From Phoronis australis (Eukaryota > Phoronida > Phoronidae): a DNA stretch of 64,000 nt. Location: assembly GCA_002633005.1 (NCBI GenBank), contig NMRA01000576.1:118339-182338 (forward strand), read 5' to 3'. Numbering within the stretch: position 1 is the stretch's first letter; every line of letters starts with the position of its first letter. Both the position numbers and the translations under genes were made by a program. Below the pieces are notes generated by a model that had not been told where the DNA came from, did not search any database, and saw nothing but the letters and a program-made list of their open reading frames with translations. Shown here piece by piece: positions 45,028 through 57,715 of this stretch.

Positions 45028-46599
45028 GAAATGAGGAACCTGGTGAAAAGCATGGTGTAAAGCAGAGTTTTAAAGATGGTAAAAAGTAAAAGTGCAAACA
45101 AAGAAAAGAAAAAATAAAAATTTATCAAAGACAGAACAACAAATTTCAGGCCAAAGGAATCCTCAAATATAACACATGAATTGAATCTAGAGAATACAGT
45201 GCTTTTGTGACAAACTTGTTCACTGTTTTGGGTACTACAGTTGTTTTTACTGGTATGAAAAATGTCCATGAAAAATCCAGCGTAGAATGAACTTAGAATT
45301 TAATAAGTTATTATGCACCTAAAATAATTTAATTCTAAGGCGACTGCATTTGAATTAAATGGTCTTGTTCTAAGAAAAAATGAACAATGACCTAGCAGTG
45401 TGCCTAAACGTATTGTTAGGAATATCTGATTAGTTGCTTAAATTTACTATTCCTCTTGGTGTGTGAGTCTATTCTCAAGCAGTTTTTTAGTAGATCTGGC
45501 AAAGCCGACAATGCAGGGTGTTTTAACTATTGTTATCTGGCTTTGCCTGAGCTAGCTATTTTGGTTAAGTAACTGGATAACACTATGGGGATAGTATTTG
45601 TTTTGACATGAAATGGTGATGGTCAACCACCCTTATATATGACTGTTGAACTGCATATCTGCTCCATATGAAAGTCTAGATTCATCAGCATCAATCGGTT
45701 TCACAACAGGCTTGTAGTTCATTTGTCTCTTGCAATGTTATTTTTCACTCTCATTAATGTTATCACCAGAATTAATGAAGGTGGTGTGGGGTGCCCTTAC
45801 CAGTTCTTGTAGTCTGCCTTAAGTAAACAAAATTTGAGAAATTTCACTCACTCACTCTTACAGAGATTCACACACATAATTTGAAAATGGTGATAAAAAG
45901 ATAATAAAAATACCAATAATAATAACACCAATAATAATAACACCTGGTAATTCTGATCTTACTAATAGTAATTAGAACAATGCAAACATGTAGTAACTAC
46001 TGCTGTTCTTACTATTTAAATGTCAAATGACTGTTGGGTTCTGGAAATGAAAAAATATTATACCCCATGGATATGGAATTTTGTGGTATTCCAAAGGCGT
46101 GGGTAATGAGCTTCGATTTCGAAAAGAATTTCGACAGCGTTGTATAGATTTAGAAAATCAAATGTGGCAAGAAGCTTTAAATTAGATACATAGCAATTTT
46201 TCAAATTACATCTTAAAAAGGAAAATATTAGACATAGAGAAACCGTGTATGAGATCTCCACTGGTGCATATTTAATACACAAATCAATCATTGATGATAG
46301 AATGATAGAGCTGGGACAACATTTTGAATGCTGAGAGAAGTTAAACTTCGTTCAAGTTGTGACATTCGAAAAATTGAAAACAAGTACCTGACTTTTTAAT
46401 TGTGTCCCCAGGCCTTAGAATTAGTTTGAATATTCCAGTTGTCTCTTGAGAACTGTACATGTATTTTTCAAAAGTTAAGCAAGCACATGAAGAGATGTAA
46501 GATAAGAAAAATGTTGTGAAATTCATGTTTTTGCTAATAAGTGTAAATTGTCTGTACTAAACGTTGATGGAATGTGAACATAAAAATGAGGATGAGCTC
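45028..46599. other. No supported gene; small AAT microsatellite
   Basis: An imperfect AATAATAA/ACACC microsatellite at about 45895-45955. The rest is unassigned. Confidence 0.4.
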
Positions 46600-48530
46600 C
46601 ACAAAGCCATTGTTTCTGGAACCATTCTGCTTGCGGAACAAATCCGCAACAGTCACATTGATCAACAAATTATTGTTAGGATTTTCACCGTTTTTCAAGT
46701 GGTATTGAGAATGTGATGCATTCTAACTTTAACCCCGCAAAACCATTCTGTGTGGAAGATCGTTCCGCATGCGAAACGGTTCCACAACTGTCACATTTAT
46801 GAAGTAATTATTGTTAGGGTAGACATTCTGATACATTCATGTTTATGCTTGTTGCACTTAAGATTTGAATGTTTCCTGGCCTGTGTTAAACTCTACCATG
46901 AGGGGTTAAATAGCATAATTAAAATGTCAATTTTTCCCGAGTCAGGTTGAGGTAGGTTTCACCATCACAGATCATTCAGCAAGCTCCCCACTGATTAATC
47001 ATTGTTCTTGCTGACACGTTGATATTTTCATGTGTTATTGGTGTAGAATATATTTCAACTTCAATGTGCACGAAAAAAACTAAACTATTGTTTGCGGAAC
47101 ATTGACATTTTCAAGTGGCATTGATAATGGAATGCATTTAAAGTTTCTTGGACAAAAAATATCCTGCAAAACCATTCTGTTCTGGAAATCACTCCCCATG
47201 CGGAATGCTTTTTCCTGCGGAACCAATTCGCATGCGTAATGGGTCCGCAAATGTCACATTGCTCAACTAATTACTGTTATGGTTGTCACATCGAAAGTTT
47301 TAAGTGGCATTGATAATGGAATGCATTTTAAGTTGATTGAGGAAAACAAATAACCCGTAAAACCGTATGCTGAACGGTTCAGCAAATGTAACTTTATTAA
47401 TTAACTATTGTTGGGGTAGAAATACTGATACGTTTTTGTTTAATGCTTGTTCCACATTAAGATTCGAATATTTCGTGTCTTGTGTTAAGGTTCTACCGAA
47501 AGTGGTAAAATGGCACAGACAAAATGTAAAATTTTCCCCGTGTCTGCTTGAGGTAGGTTTCTGCATCACAAATCTTTCACTGATTAATCATTGTTCATGT
47601 TGACACATTGATATTCTCTTGAGCTATTGAGAATAAAATGTATTTCAACTGAAATATGCAAGAATCATTTTGTAAACCTGGTGAAGATCACATCGATACT
47701 TTCCATTGGCATTGATAATGGAATGCATTTTAAGTTGATTGGTGAAATCAAATACTTCCGCGAATTTTTTTCTGCATGTGGAGCGGTTCCGAATGCAGAA
47801 CGGATCCGCAACTGTCACTTTTATTAATTAATTATTGTAAGGGTAGAAATTCTGATACTTTTATATTTAATGCTTGTTGAACGTAAAGATTCGAATAGTT
47901 GATGGCTTGGGTTAAGGCTCTACCAAAAAGCCATCAAATAGAATAGACAAGATGTCATTTTTCCCGAGTTTGCTTGAGGTAGGTTTCTTCATCACAAACC
48001 ATTCAGCAAGTTCCCCACTGATTAATTATTGTTCATGTTGACACATTAATATTTTCATTTGCTATTGAGAATAGAATATATTTCAACAGAAATGTGCAAG
48101 AATTGTTTTTAATACTTGTGAGGATCACAAAAGTATTCTTTGTGAAATGGTTCCGCATGCGGATCGGTTCCACATGCGGAATGGTTCCGCCACTGTCACA
48201 TTAATGAACTTACAGATGTATTACTGTTAGGATTGTCACATCGATACTTTCAAGTGGCATTGACAATGGAATGCATTTTAAGTTGATTGGTGAAATCAAA
48301 TACCCAGCAAAACCATTCTGGTTGGGAAATCGCTCCTCATGTGTAACGGTTCCGCATGCTGAATGGTTCCGCAACTGTCACATTGATCAAGTAATTATAA
48401 TTAGGCACAGCATTCCACAAACCTTGTGCAGCATTCTGCAAGTGCGTAATATTCCGCAAAATCTGCGTAATATTCCACAAAATCTGCGTAATAATCCACA
48501 AAATTTGTGCATGGCAAAATTAAACTTCTA
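46600..48530. repeat. Degenerate tandem array with GGTTCCGCA-type palindromes
   Basis: Several blocks recur in order: CTGTCACATT.ATCAA, AATTATTGTTAGG, AAGTGGCATTGATAATGGAA, TGCATTTTAAGTTGATTGG, AAACCATTCTG, and GCGGAACGGTTCCGCATGC-like words. The GGGTAGAAATTCTGATAC block occurs at about 46815, 47414 and 47842, and the CTGATTAATCATTGTTC block at about 46993, 47578 and 48017, giving unit spacings of about 430-600 bp. The right end (48415-48515) shifts to short GCGTAATATTCC.CAAAATCT repeats. No coding frame is conserved. Confidence 0.78.
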
Positions 48531-49079
48531 ATTACGAAAATGCTAATTGAGGATATAAAAATGTACATTGTAAACATGTTTAGGGTAAGGTATAGATTTT
48601 TTTCATACCATTTTTATGGCCCTAAAGGATATTAAAATAGTGCGGAACCGTTCCACACGCTTTGAGACTTTGAGACTTTGAGAAAAAAATCGCCTTGTCA
48701 GTCTATGGACGCATCATAAGATGGGCCTTGTTTTTGCAAAACTATCGATTTGATTTTGAAGCTATCAAAGGCTCAGAGATTGTTGGTGCTGATTACCGGA
48801 GTAGGTTAGAGAATTGAATATTCATGGAAGTTTGGTTATTATCTAAGTGTTAATCAATATTTAAGTCATTCATGTTGATAAAATCTTAAGAAGTATCTTC
48901 TTAAGGAGGGCTTATTTTTCAGAATATATATTGATTAATAATTAATAAGAATAGATCCATTTTCGGTTGCCCAAAATTTGTGCATATTTACTTTAAATTC
49001 ATGAATTTTTACGGCTATTAAAAAAACATGATCTTATCTAATCATATTATTGGCAATTACGTTTTGTTCTCATTAATTC
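48531..49079. other. No supported feature
   Basis: Includes a short triplicated TTTGAGAC (48660-48682) and a lone TGCGGAACCGTTCCACACGC, an outlier of the array motif. Confidence 0.4.
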
Positions 49080-49265
49080 TTAGAATATCTAGAGTGCTTT
49101 GACCCAAGAACCAAAATCGTAAACATCATATAAAATTTAATTCGACGTGAAAATACATGTCAACAAGTTTGACCACATGGTACATGTATAAAAGTAAATG
49201 TTCACAAATTATGGCCAACTTAAAATGGATCCTTTCTTACTGATTACTCAACCATTATTGATCCT
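49080..49265 (+). repeat. Dispersed repeat (direct partner at 15.70-15.90 kb)
   Basis: Same orientation as 15700-15895 with scattered substitutions and a short insertion near TGGTACATGTATAAA. Confidence 0.7.
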
Positions 49266-51709
49266 GGCCCTTGAAGATGAACCCTAGAATGCTTTTTGTT
49301 TTCTTTTGTATTTTTTCTAAATGGTTGCTGTTGGCAACCCGTATCACAGTGGCCGTAGTGAGTGACGGAGATTTTGTAGTGACGAGATATTTTTTAACTG
49401 ACAGAGGGTAGAGCCCAAGTATAATGTGGTAAAGTACGCACTGGCTCAATTTAGTCATTCTGATTGTAAATCCTGCTATCATGCTGGAAAATAAGAACAC
49501 GGGTAACAGTAAATTAAGTGTCTCCAGTCACTGTTGCGGTCACATTTCATCCAATGCAATGTCTATTATAAGAAAACACTTCTATAGCCAACCCATGCCG
49601 GATGATTGTGGTGAGATGGACCACATCTTCAGGTGAGAAATAAGTGTATATTTTCATGCATGCCCTAAGCACTGAACTGCTCTAATCATTAAGTACTCGA
49701 GCACAATATAAAATAATTTTGAATTCGTTAAAATGAGACCGAAAATATTAAAACATTTTATTTTTTTTCGCGTTTTTTTAAATATTTTTTGTCATGACTT
49801 AATGCTCAAAATGATTTCACTTCGTTGTTGCTAAGGCATAACTACCTGAACTATTGCTATGTTTACACTCTTCAAGTGTCGCTTTATATGTCAATGTAGA
49901 GAAGAGACAGGTTATCAATAGTTGCCTATCAATCCAATACGCCTATGATTGAATACTATACATCATATAGCCCATTAAATGTTTTGAAAAATAATTTTGT
50001 CTTAGGCAAAGGATTCTCCAAATACAATTTTAATAACGATAAGTACATACCACCGACCGTCAATAACATCGCCGCAAATTGCACGACTCCTGGAAAACCA
50101 TTTGATATTAATTAGAGATGTAGTAAACAGACATTGCCATTCACAATATAGTTATTGAGTTAAGAACCGTGTGGCGATGCAGGTTCAGAAGAGCAATTAC
50201 GACAACGCAATACCTCCGTATTTCATGGGACAAACTAATGTTTCAACAAAAATGCCCTAATTTTCAGAAGTTAAATTTAAACAAATTACAGATAAACGCT
50301 TTATGGAAAATGTACCACGAATGCGGTCTGCTCAATCGTGATTGGCTTTAGAGAAAAACTTTAAGTCGTTCTTAAATGGCAATTGAACGTCTTCAACTAT
50401 ACGCACGTGTACTGGTAGAAGAAATTTGTGCAGTTCCTCGATACAAGTTGGAGTCGTGTTCAGCCAACTCGTACGAAATGCCATATCACATTACACTGTT
50501 AAACACTGGGAAGAATATGGGAATAGTGCGAATAATTTTAAGAAAGGCTTTACCCAAACTGATTATTGCGTGCTTCTTATTCATCTCCACTACCTCCTGT
50601 GAATAGTGAAATACTTGGCCCTTTGTAATATGCACATGAGGAACGATATAACGCACTATATATGGCTGCGACACAAAGTTTACAAGGTGGATAATTCCGG
50701 TATGTCAATCATATCATTAATGAATTTTTTATAAACCAATCAGAGCGCTGGAAACTTAATACTCCAGTCGTAAACCATATTACTGAACATACTTACGTTG
50801 ATAACGTAGGGGGGTTTTCGGTCCGTCCATGTCACTGTACTTACTAATAACTATCCAGGAAAACGGCTAAAATAAAATATAAGGGGAACACATACACAAT
50901 ATCGCATATAAGTGCACCCACAGCGAAGCGTGCGAATGAAAACTTAGCTCACAGGACAATGAGCGACCTAAATTAGCCTTAAGGTACCCTTGTGAATAGT
51001 TGATTTTATGTATAAATACCTGAAGTGACTTTCAGAAACAGTTATGAGATAACTCAAAATGACCTCAACTTACAGCATTTAGGTAACACAACTGTCTATG
51101 AGTTCCTAAAAGCATTGTAAAGAGATGATGATTAGCGCTATATTTCCAAACCAAACTAATTTACTGTCGCCATTGCATTTTCCGCAAGGTGTCAGTGCCA
51201 ATTCCCCTGTACACAACGTATAACGTTTGAACATTTAAAAAATCAATCCAATTTCTTTGACTAACAGACTCACGAATAAGCGACTCAATAAGCACATTGA
51301 TTATAACATTAACCAATAAACGTTCGAAAGTGTTTCCGTGTAAGATGTGAATAAAAGCCACGTTTGAAAGAAAATTAATTTTATTAGGTATACGTGATTG
51401 TAAGACTTAGAAATTCAGAGAAACTGTAGGTGGACGTTGCTTATTAACGGATTATCCTGAGGCAGTTCATTACAAAGGAAACTTTCCAATTATAAGTAGG
51501 CAACGGGTCACAGTCAGTTAATATGTGCTGATAGCAAGAATATATTTTTTCACGGGTCAAGTGACGTTACAAATTACATGCGGGACACCGTGCGGAGCCA
51601 TACAAATAGGGCCTTATTACCAATTTTGAAATTCCTATTTACGCAGTCCAAAATAACCGGCTAAGTCATTTGAGGAACCACCACCACAGGACAGGAAAAA
51701 ACAGTCGCA
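49266..51709. other. No supported gene
   Basis: AT-rich. Short frames only. Confidence 0.35.
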
Positions 51710-52057
51710 ATGGAATTAAAACACAGTAAAGAGAGTTTGATCCAACAAAACTTTTCATCATGTGCATGTTGTCCCAGAAGACATTGTTCCTCCGAGCTGC
51801 TTGTGTACCTGAGGTCAGCAATTGGGTACAACTTCACAACTAGGGACGTTCAAGTACTTGGCGGTGCATTTACAGCGTTACCAAACGCATTTGACCTAAA
51901 AAAGAGTTTTTCCTGGAAACTGTTTCAGATCTGTAGGCGCAAAAACCTGAAAACGATCATACATGCAGATTGTATTAGAATATCATTCATGAGGATAATA
52001 ATGGCAATCAATTATGATAATGGTTTTGATATATCAGATTTTTCACAAATAAAATAG
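51710..52057 (+). CDS. Hypothetical 115-codon ORF
   Basis: ATG at 51710 in good context (GTCGCAATGG) with an uninterrupted frame to TAG. The peptide starts MELKHSKESLIQQNFSSC and has a Cys/Arg cluster (CACCPRRHC), then LVYLRSAIGYNFTTRDVQVL, and a basic stretch near the end. No signal peptide, membrane segment or family is recognised. It is isolated, without supporting splice sites, and could be chance, as expected at this density of ORFs in 64 kb. Confidence 0.2.
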   Translation: MELKHSKESLIQQNFSSCACCPRRHCSSELLVYLRSAIGYNFTTRDVQVLGGAFTALPNAFDLKKSFSWKLFQICRRKNLKTIIHADCIRISFMRIIMAINYDNGFDISDFSQIK

Positions 52058-55000
52058 AAGTAAAACACTATAGGGCTGCAGCATTGACCCCGCCAAAACT
52101 GACAAAAATTTTGAAATTTCGGCAATTTGGGACCGTGTCAAATTTTGAGCATGCAAAGGCCTATCGTTCAGCTCTAGCCTTAGGCCTTGAACTACTCAAC
52201 TTCCATTCTACCTCTGGTTTTATCGATATAAAGCTTCGTGTTTTCGAGGGTATGACGTGGAAATTTCTACTGTCATAGGCGTAAAATGGATGTTCATATA
52301 GGTTCATGGTACCTCAACGAAGGCTTAGAAATTAAACTGCCTCCTCCGGTCACCACAATACAATTTTTGTCACTCTTCACATGCCCATCAAATCCATGGC
52401 TGTGGTCTCACGGATAATTTCAGAAACAAGCGTAACTATGAACCATGTGATTCAAATAGAGTCTGTCTATTAAACCTTTGGGCCACATTCATTTTTCTAC
52501 CATTCAAGATTTTTATAGTGTTGTTCAAAAACCCCCTCGACGCACGACGCCCTCGACCTAAGACACAAAACCCCTCCACCCAGTCAAAATAAGCTCTACT
52601 CTATCTGAATGTAGCACAAGCGCCAACTTACAGGACCGTTGATTTTCTTTGTGAGCTCTGTTTTTTGTAATTAAGAGGGTATCTTCGGCAAATTTGAAAG
52701 CCAAAACAACGTAATACTTTACATACATCTAGAACTCTGACAAATTGGTAACCGGAATCGCTGGTTTATTTTTTGCCAACAACTGTGGTTTACCGTCTTT
52801 TATATGCAACCCCAGTAATAATACCCACAGTTCATTACCAAACACATAATACGCAGAAATAGGGATGTGCCAATCCGGTTCATTTCAAGGAAATGTGTAG
52901 TGACTGGCGGTGTTGCCGCCCCAAAAACTTGCACCAACGTATTTTGAAACGTGACAGGTCCTAGTATTTTGCACATTACTTTAATTATACGCGGTTCTTG
53001 AATCTAATTTGATTTACCTTTGACCAAATTTAGTGGCTATACCGGCCAAGACCTCAAAAATTACAAGATGAAAGCCAAGCTGTCCTTAACCATTTGTCCT
53101 TGCATGATTGACCCTCCTAGTTATCACTAATTTGTGTTATTTTGTGTTGACATTCTGTTATTGTTTGCCTGCAAGGCACACTGTTTCCGTTTAAAGACAA
53201 AACAGAGCAATTGCAAAGAAAATTAACTGCACCATCTGCCATCCAGCTCGGCAATTATATTGCGTCAATAAAAGTGTCACAATAACAGTGCCAGGCGCTA
53301 ATTTTACAAGGAGCACTTCCTAATATACATGTACATGAATCCACGCTAAGATGTACGATGCGCAACTACTCCAGGCGGTATTATCCTTTGTCTTTCATCC
53401 ACATTATCCAGAAGAATAATTACATCTTTTATCACGAAATTACCTAATCAATCATTGTCAGCGTTTTCACTGCGCTGACACATATGTCTACAGGCTTTAC
53501 ACCTTGCAAGAATACACAGAGATCAACTACGTAGCAGAATACAATTACCAGTTAGTTACAGACTCATATGGAAAATTTAAATGCACAGTATTTGCCACAG
53601 TATATTTGCACGAAGTATAGGTTTACACTTCAACAGCACTCCCGAAAGCAGCAAGATAGTTTGTTCAAGACATTCCTCTTGATGAAGGGCAACTACGATG
53701 TACAGATTTTAACTTTCCAAATACTAACACGTTCTTCATTCGGGTTTGGTCAAGGAAAATGCTTTGACCTGACAAGTAAATCTGTGTAGTGTAAATAGAG
53801 TTCTATGGGGCGCAACTACACTGACTTAGCTAAGACAAATCTTATATTTTAGAAAATTTTAAAATAAAAATTAAATTTGTCACAAAACCAATTAAAGAAA
53901 AAAGTCTCAAGTTTGAATTAAGTGTATGATCTAAATTTTGTCTTAATTTTGGCTATTTTTCCAATGTGGAAGTTTCAAATTTTGGAAGTTAAGACAAATC
54001 TGAGACTTAATCTCAAAATGAACTTAAATCAGTTTCTTGGAACAGGCTTCTGTTAATCTTGTCCACTCCCAAATGTTTGAATGAAGACACATAGACATTT
54101 GGCTCCTTGCACTGTCTGCACATTCGCCAAGAGTTCCAGACAACGCTTTCGGGCTAGTGAAACCCCTCTCTAGATCGACAATGACGTTAGAGTATCGTCG
54201 GGTAACGCTAAGAGGATTTGCACGCACGCAGACGAGAAAACGTGCACTGTATACCGCAGAGGCCTTTGTACATCAAACGTTTGATGGCGCCTTGCAAGAT
54301 TTAAAGAATTTAGTAATTAATTTGGCTAAACGTGTTTGAAGAGATGATTGCGGTGGTATATGGAACGCACCTAGCGTCACCTTCTGATGAGTCTTTTCTG
54401 ACACGTTACGAGTCATCGAAGCTCGTCAGAGTTGACTCAAAGTGTGTCAAGTTCCCGCCCCATTACTGTGGGACCAATAAGACGTTGTCATTTGGTCAAC
54501 AATGACGTATGCTTCTAAGTCCGTCATTTTACACCCCAACTGACCAGACACTCCACTAGTCTAAAAGGTCATCAACCATCCCACTTTGCATCTGACGAAT
54601 AAGGGACAAGTTATTATGCACGCTCGTATCAATTAAATGAATCATAATCCACATCTGTGCAGTGTAACGCCAAGGAAAAGTACAACGGTGGTTTTTTCGT
54701 TAAGTTGGCATGTACCATCAAATTGTTAAATACGAAATGTTATTCAAATAAAAGAAACATAGTTGTGAGTGACGAGGACTGGATGACTGTGACCTTGGAG
54801 TGACGGTAACTTTCACAGTGCTGTGGCAGCAGTTGTAGGTTCTATTTGTTTGATCAGTGAATATGTACCAGTGCATGTTACAGGCTTGCTCAGTGGAGAC
54901 AGGCTATTGTGTAGATTGTGTTTTTATACGAGGCAGTGCTGGCCATTTTTAGTATTATTCTTTGAGTCCAATGCTCAGTTAAGGCAAGGTATGCTACAAG

Positions 55001-56479
55001 TTGTTTTTTGTGAGAAAGTGGTTGCCTGTTATTGTTTCTCCTTTGAAGTACTAAAAAAGAAAACGCGGTAAAACGCATGATAATCCGTGAAAAAGGCTAT
55101 TAATATATTTTACCAACCACAGCATCATTTTAATTCTTTTTACTGTGTTTTTTGTTTTTGACCACCTTGCGTCGTTGACGGCATTCATACAGTGAAATAC
55201 ATGTTGATGTTGCTTGAATTCCTTAGCCAAGTACATTGTTGGATATAGGATGTTATTTTGGGGGGCAACAATTTTTCTCGGGAAACCGCGGAAAGGCCAG
55301 TTTGCGCGGCCTAAAATTTTGATGATAACTAGATGTTCTGATGACGATGTTCATGTCCAAAGAACAAGAAAAAAAACATAAAACGGGAAACCGTTTGAAG
55401 TCGATTCTGAGCCCCCCCACAACATAAACTGAAACTGCACCTAGACGCCTTTAATAAACGGACAATGTCTCTCGCATAGAGGAGCCACACCTTGTAAAGA
55501 GGCTTGACATTAGAATGAGAGGATTGCCTTAAAAATAGTTCCCTGTTTATTTACAACATATGTTTGAAGGACTGTACAACACAGCATAAGAAATTGCTTA
55601 GCAATACGAGTGTTTTATAATTCTGTAGAAATAGCAGTTTCACATTCAATAGCGTCAATGAGCGAACGATAATAATATGGTGGTAATATCAGGTGTCCCA
55701 AAGCAATCAGCTAATAGAGGTATTCTCGGATGTCCCAATAAAATTGGCACAAAGTAATTTTATACTCTTTCCATTAAAAACATGAATTGTGTAAGAAAAC
55801 CTACCAACATTCTGTAATGTGGTGCGTCCTTTGGGACGATTGATAAAGATGACGTTTTCTGTTTGCCATCGCAGGTTTGGACAAGTAATTAAAATACAAC
55901 GAGTCAAGAGCCTTTCAGAAATTTTATCAATGCCCAGGCTTCTAATGGACGCTTTGTCTTAGTCACAGGTCACTGAACAGCAATCCACCCACAACCACAT
56001 TTAACAAGGATTTAAATTCACATTTAAAGCCAGAACAGAATCCCAAAACCTTATCTATTTTATATCGTGGTTGCAACTTGATCAATCGTGACTCACTAAA
56101 TATCTTTAAGCGAATAAGCAGAAACCTTGAGGTGAAATTACAGCTGACTTAAGCCCTTGTCACATTTGTCGTATGACGGGACAGTATACGATGTGTCCGC
56201 AACAGAAGTTAGGGAATACCTTTCGATGGTAAAGAGACTGTCGTACAACATTTGGGTGCGGTAAAATCTCACTAATTTAGGAGACAAGAAGGCACGCAAC
56301 TACTTTTTGTATAAATCATTATTACCCCAAAACTATTGCTTTCTCACTTTCAGGATTTGTACCATACACCTGTAGCTACCATCAAACAAAGTTATGAAAA
56401 ATTTTGGGCATTCACACTATTAGAAGCCTTTAGAAATGAACAAGAGCAACACTGAGCGTTGACTTGCGTCCGAAAATGG
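52058..56479. other. No supported gene; small C-rich tract
   Basis: 52531-52585 has CCCCTCGACGCACGACGCCC and related C-rich, G-poor words resembling 29420-29495. 55255-55310 is a GC-richer patch. Other frames, such as 54157-54339, are unsupported. Confidence 0.35.
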
Positions 56480-57715
56480 GAACAGGTCTAAATAGAAAAC
56501 TGTATATCAAATTTCATAAAAATCCGCCAATGACTGCACAGAAACAGTTGAAAACACAAACAAATGAAATTGCCAACAGGTGGGCAGATCATTAGTTACA
56601 TCCGTCTGGAAGTCGTTATCATCGTCCGTTGCCAACTTCACATAAATACACTAGCTACATTTCACAAAGATCCTGAAGTGTGTTTAAGAAATACAGCTAT
56701 GCCTGCAAAAAACAAAACTGCCACTAGAAGGCACCAAACTAGGCAAAGTCATTGAAAAAACCGTAAACCATGCTCTTCACACTAAAAACATATTTCACTA
56801 AAAACATGTCAGTTTTTAATTTTTACAAACATTCTGAAAGTGGTTTGTTTGGTTGGTAGAGGGGCACACATCAAAAATAGACAAAAAACAGTAAAAACTG
56901 CCACTAAAAAGCGCAAAATACGTCGAACCCATAACAAAATGGGAACTTGTCATTGCTTCTTTCACAGAAAGCTATTTACAAAAATTTCATAAAAATCCAA
57001 CAAACAACTTCAGAGAAACAGAGGAAATTGAAACAAATGAAATTGCGGGAAAATATGGTCATACAACTAATTGATGTCCATGTACAAAATTTCCTGAAAT
57101 TCCGTTGATGACGTTGAAGACACAGAGGTAGAAATAAAAATTTATATTGCCTTAGGTGGTTCACTGATAGCATAAACCATCCAAAAGCTTTCGTAGTTTG
57201 TTGTCTACTCCATATCATTACACTTGCTAAATTTAGTACAGATCCTTCACAGCGTTAAGGAGATACAGCCGTAACCCCAAAAACAAACAAAAGTGCAACT
57301 AGGAGGCGCTGCAGTAGTTTAAGTCGTCACAAAATCTTCGTCAGCTATGGTGGTCTTAGTAAAACACAAGATGAGAAATTTCATGATCAACCTTAAAGTG
57401 GTTTGGTTGATAGGGGAGTGGAAGCCAAAAAACACTCTCGAAAACAATAAAATGACTACTCGGTAGCGCGAAATACCTTGAATATATCTGAAAAACCTGA
57501 GGTTAGCGTGATATCGCCGATGCCTATATTTCAAATTTAATTAAATCCATTGAGAATCTCTTAATACCTATAAACGATAATTTAATATAAAAATGCCAAT
57601 AGGGTGCACACCGGTAAATAGATAGGTCTGATATTCGTTGCCGTCTTCTGCTTCTTAGAAACACATCTACTAAATCTGTTCAAGATCCTGTGAGGGGTTT
57701 GACAAATACAGCTGG
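56480..57715. repeat. Periodic repeat with CTCF-like motif, left block
   Basis: Units of about 150-200 bp share TTTCATAAAAATCC, CAGAGAAACAG, GATCCT.AAG, ATACAGCTA and a core resembling TGCCACTAGGAGGCGCAAA. Cores lie at 56571, 56719, 56899, 57294, 57453 and 57594, all on the plus strand, with mutations in most. The block is split from a second one at 60.0-60.6 kb by unrelated DNA. Confidence 0.75.
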
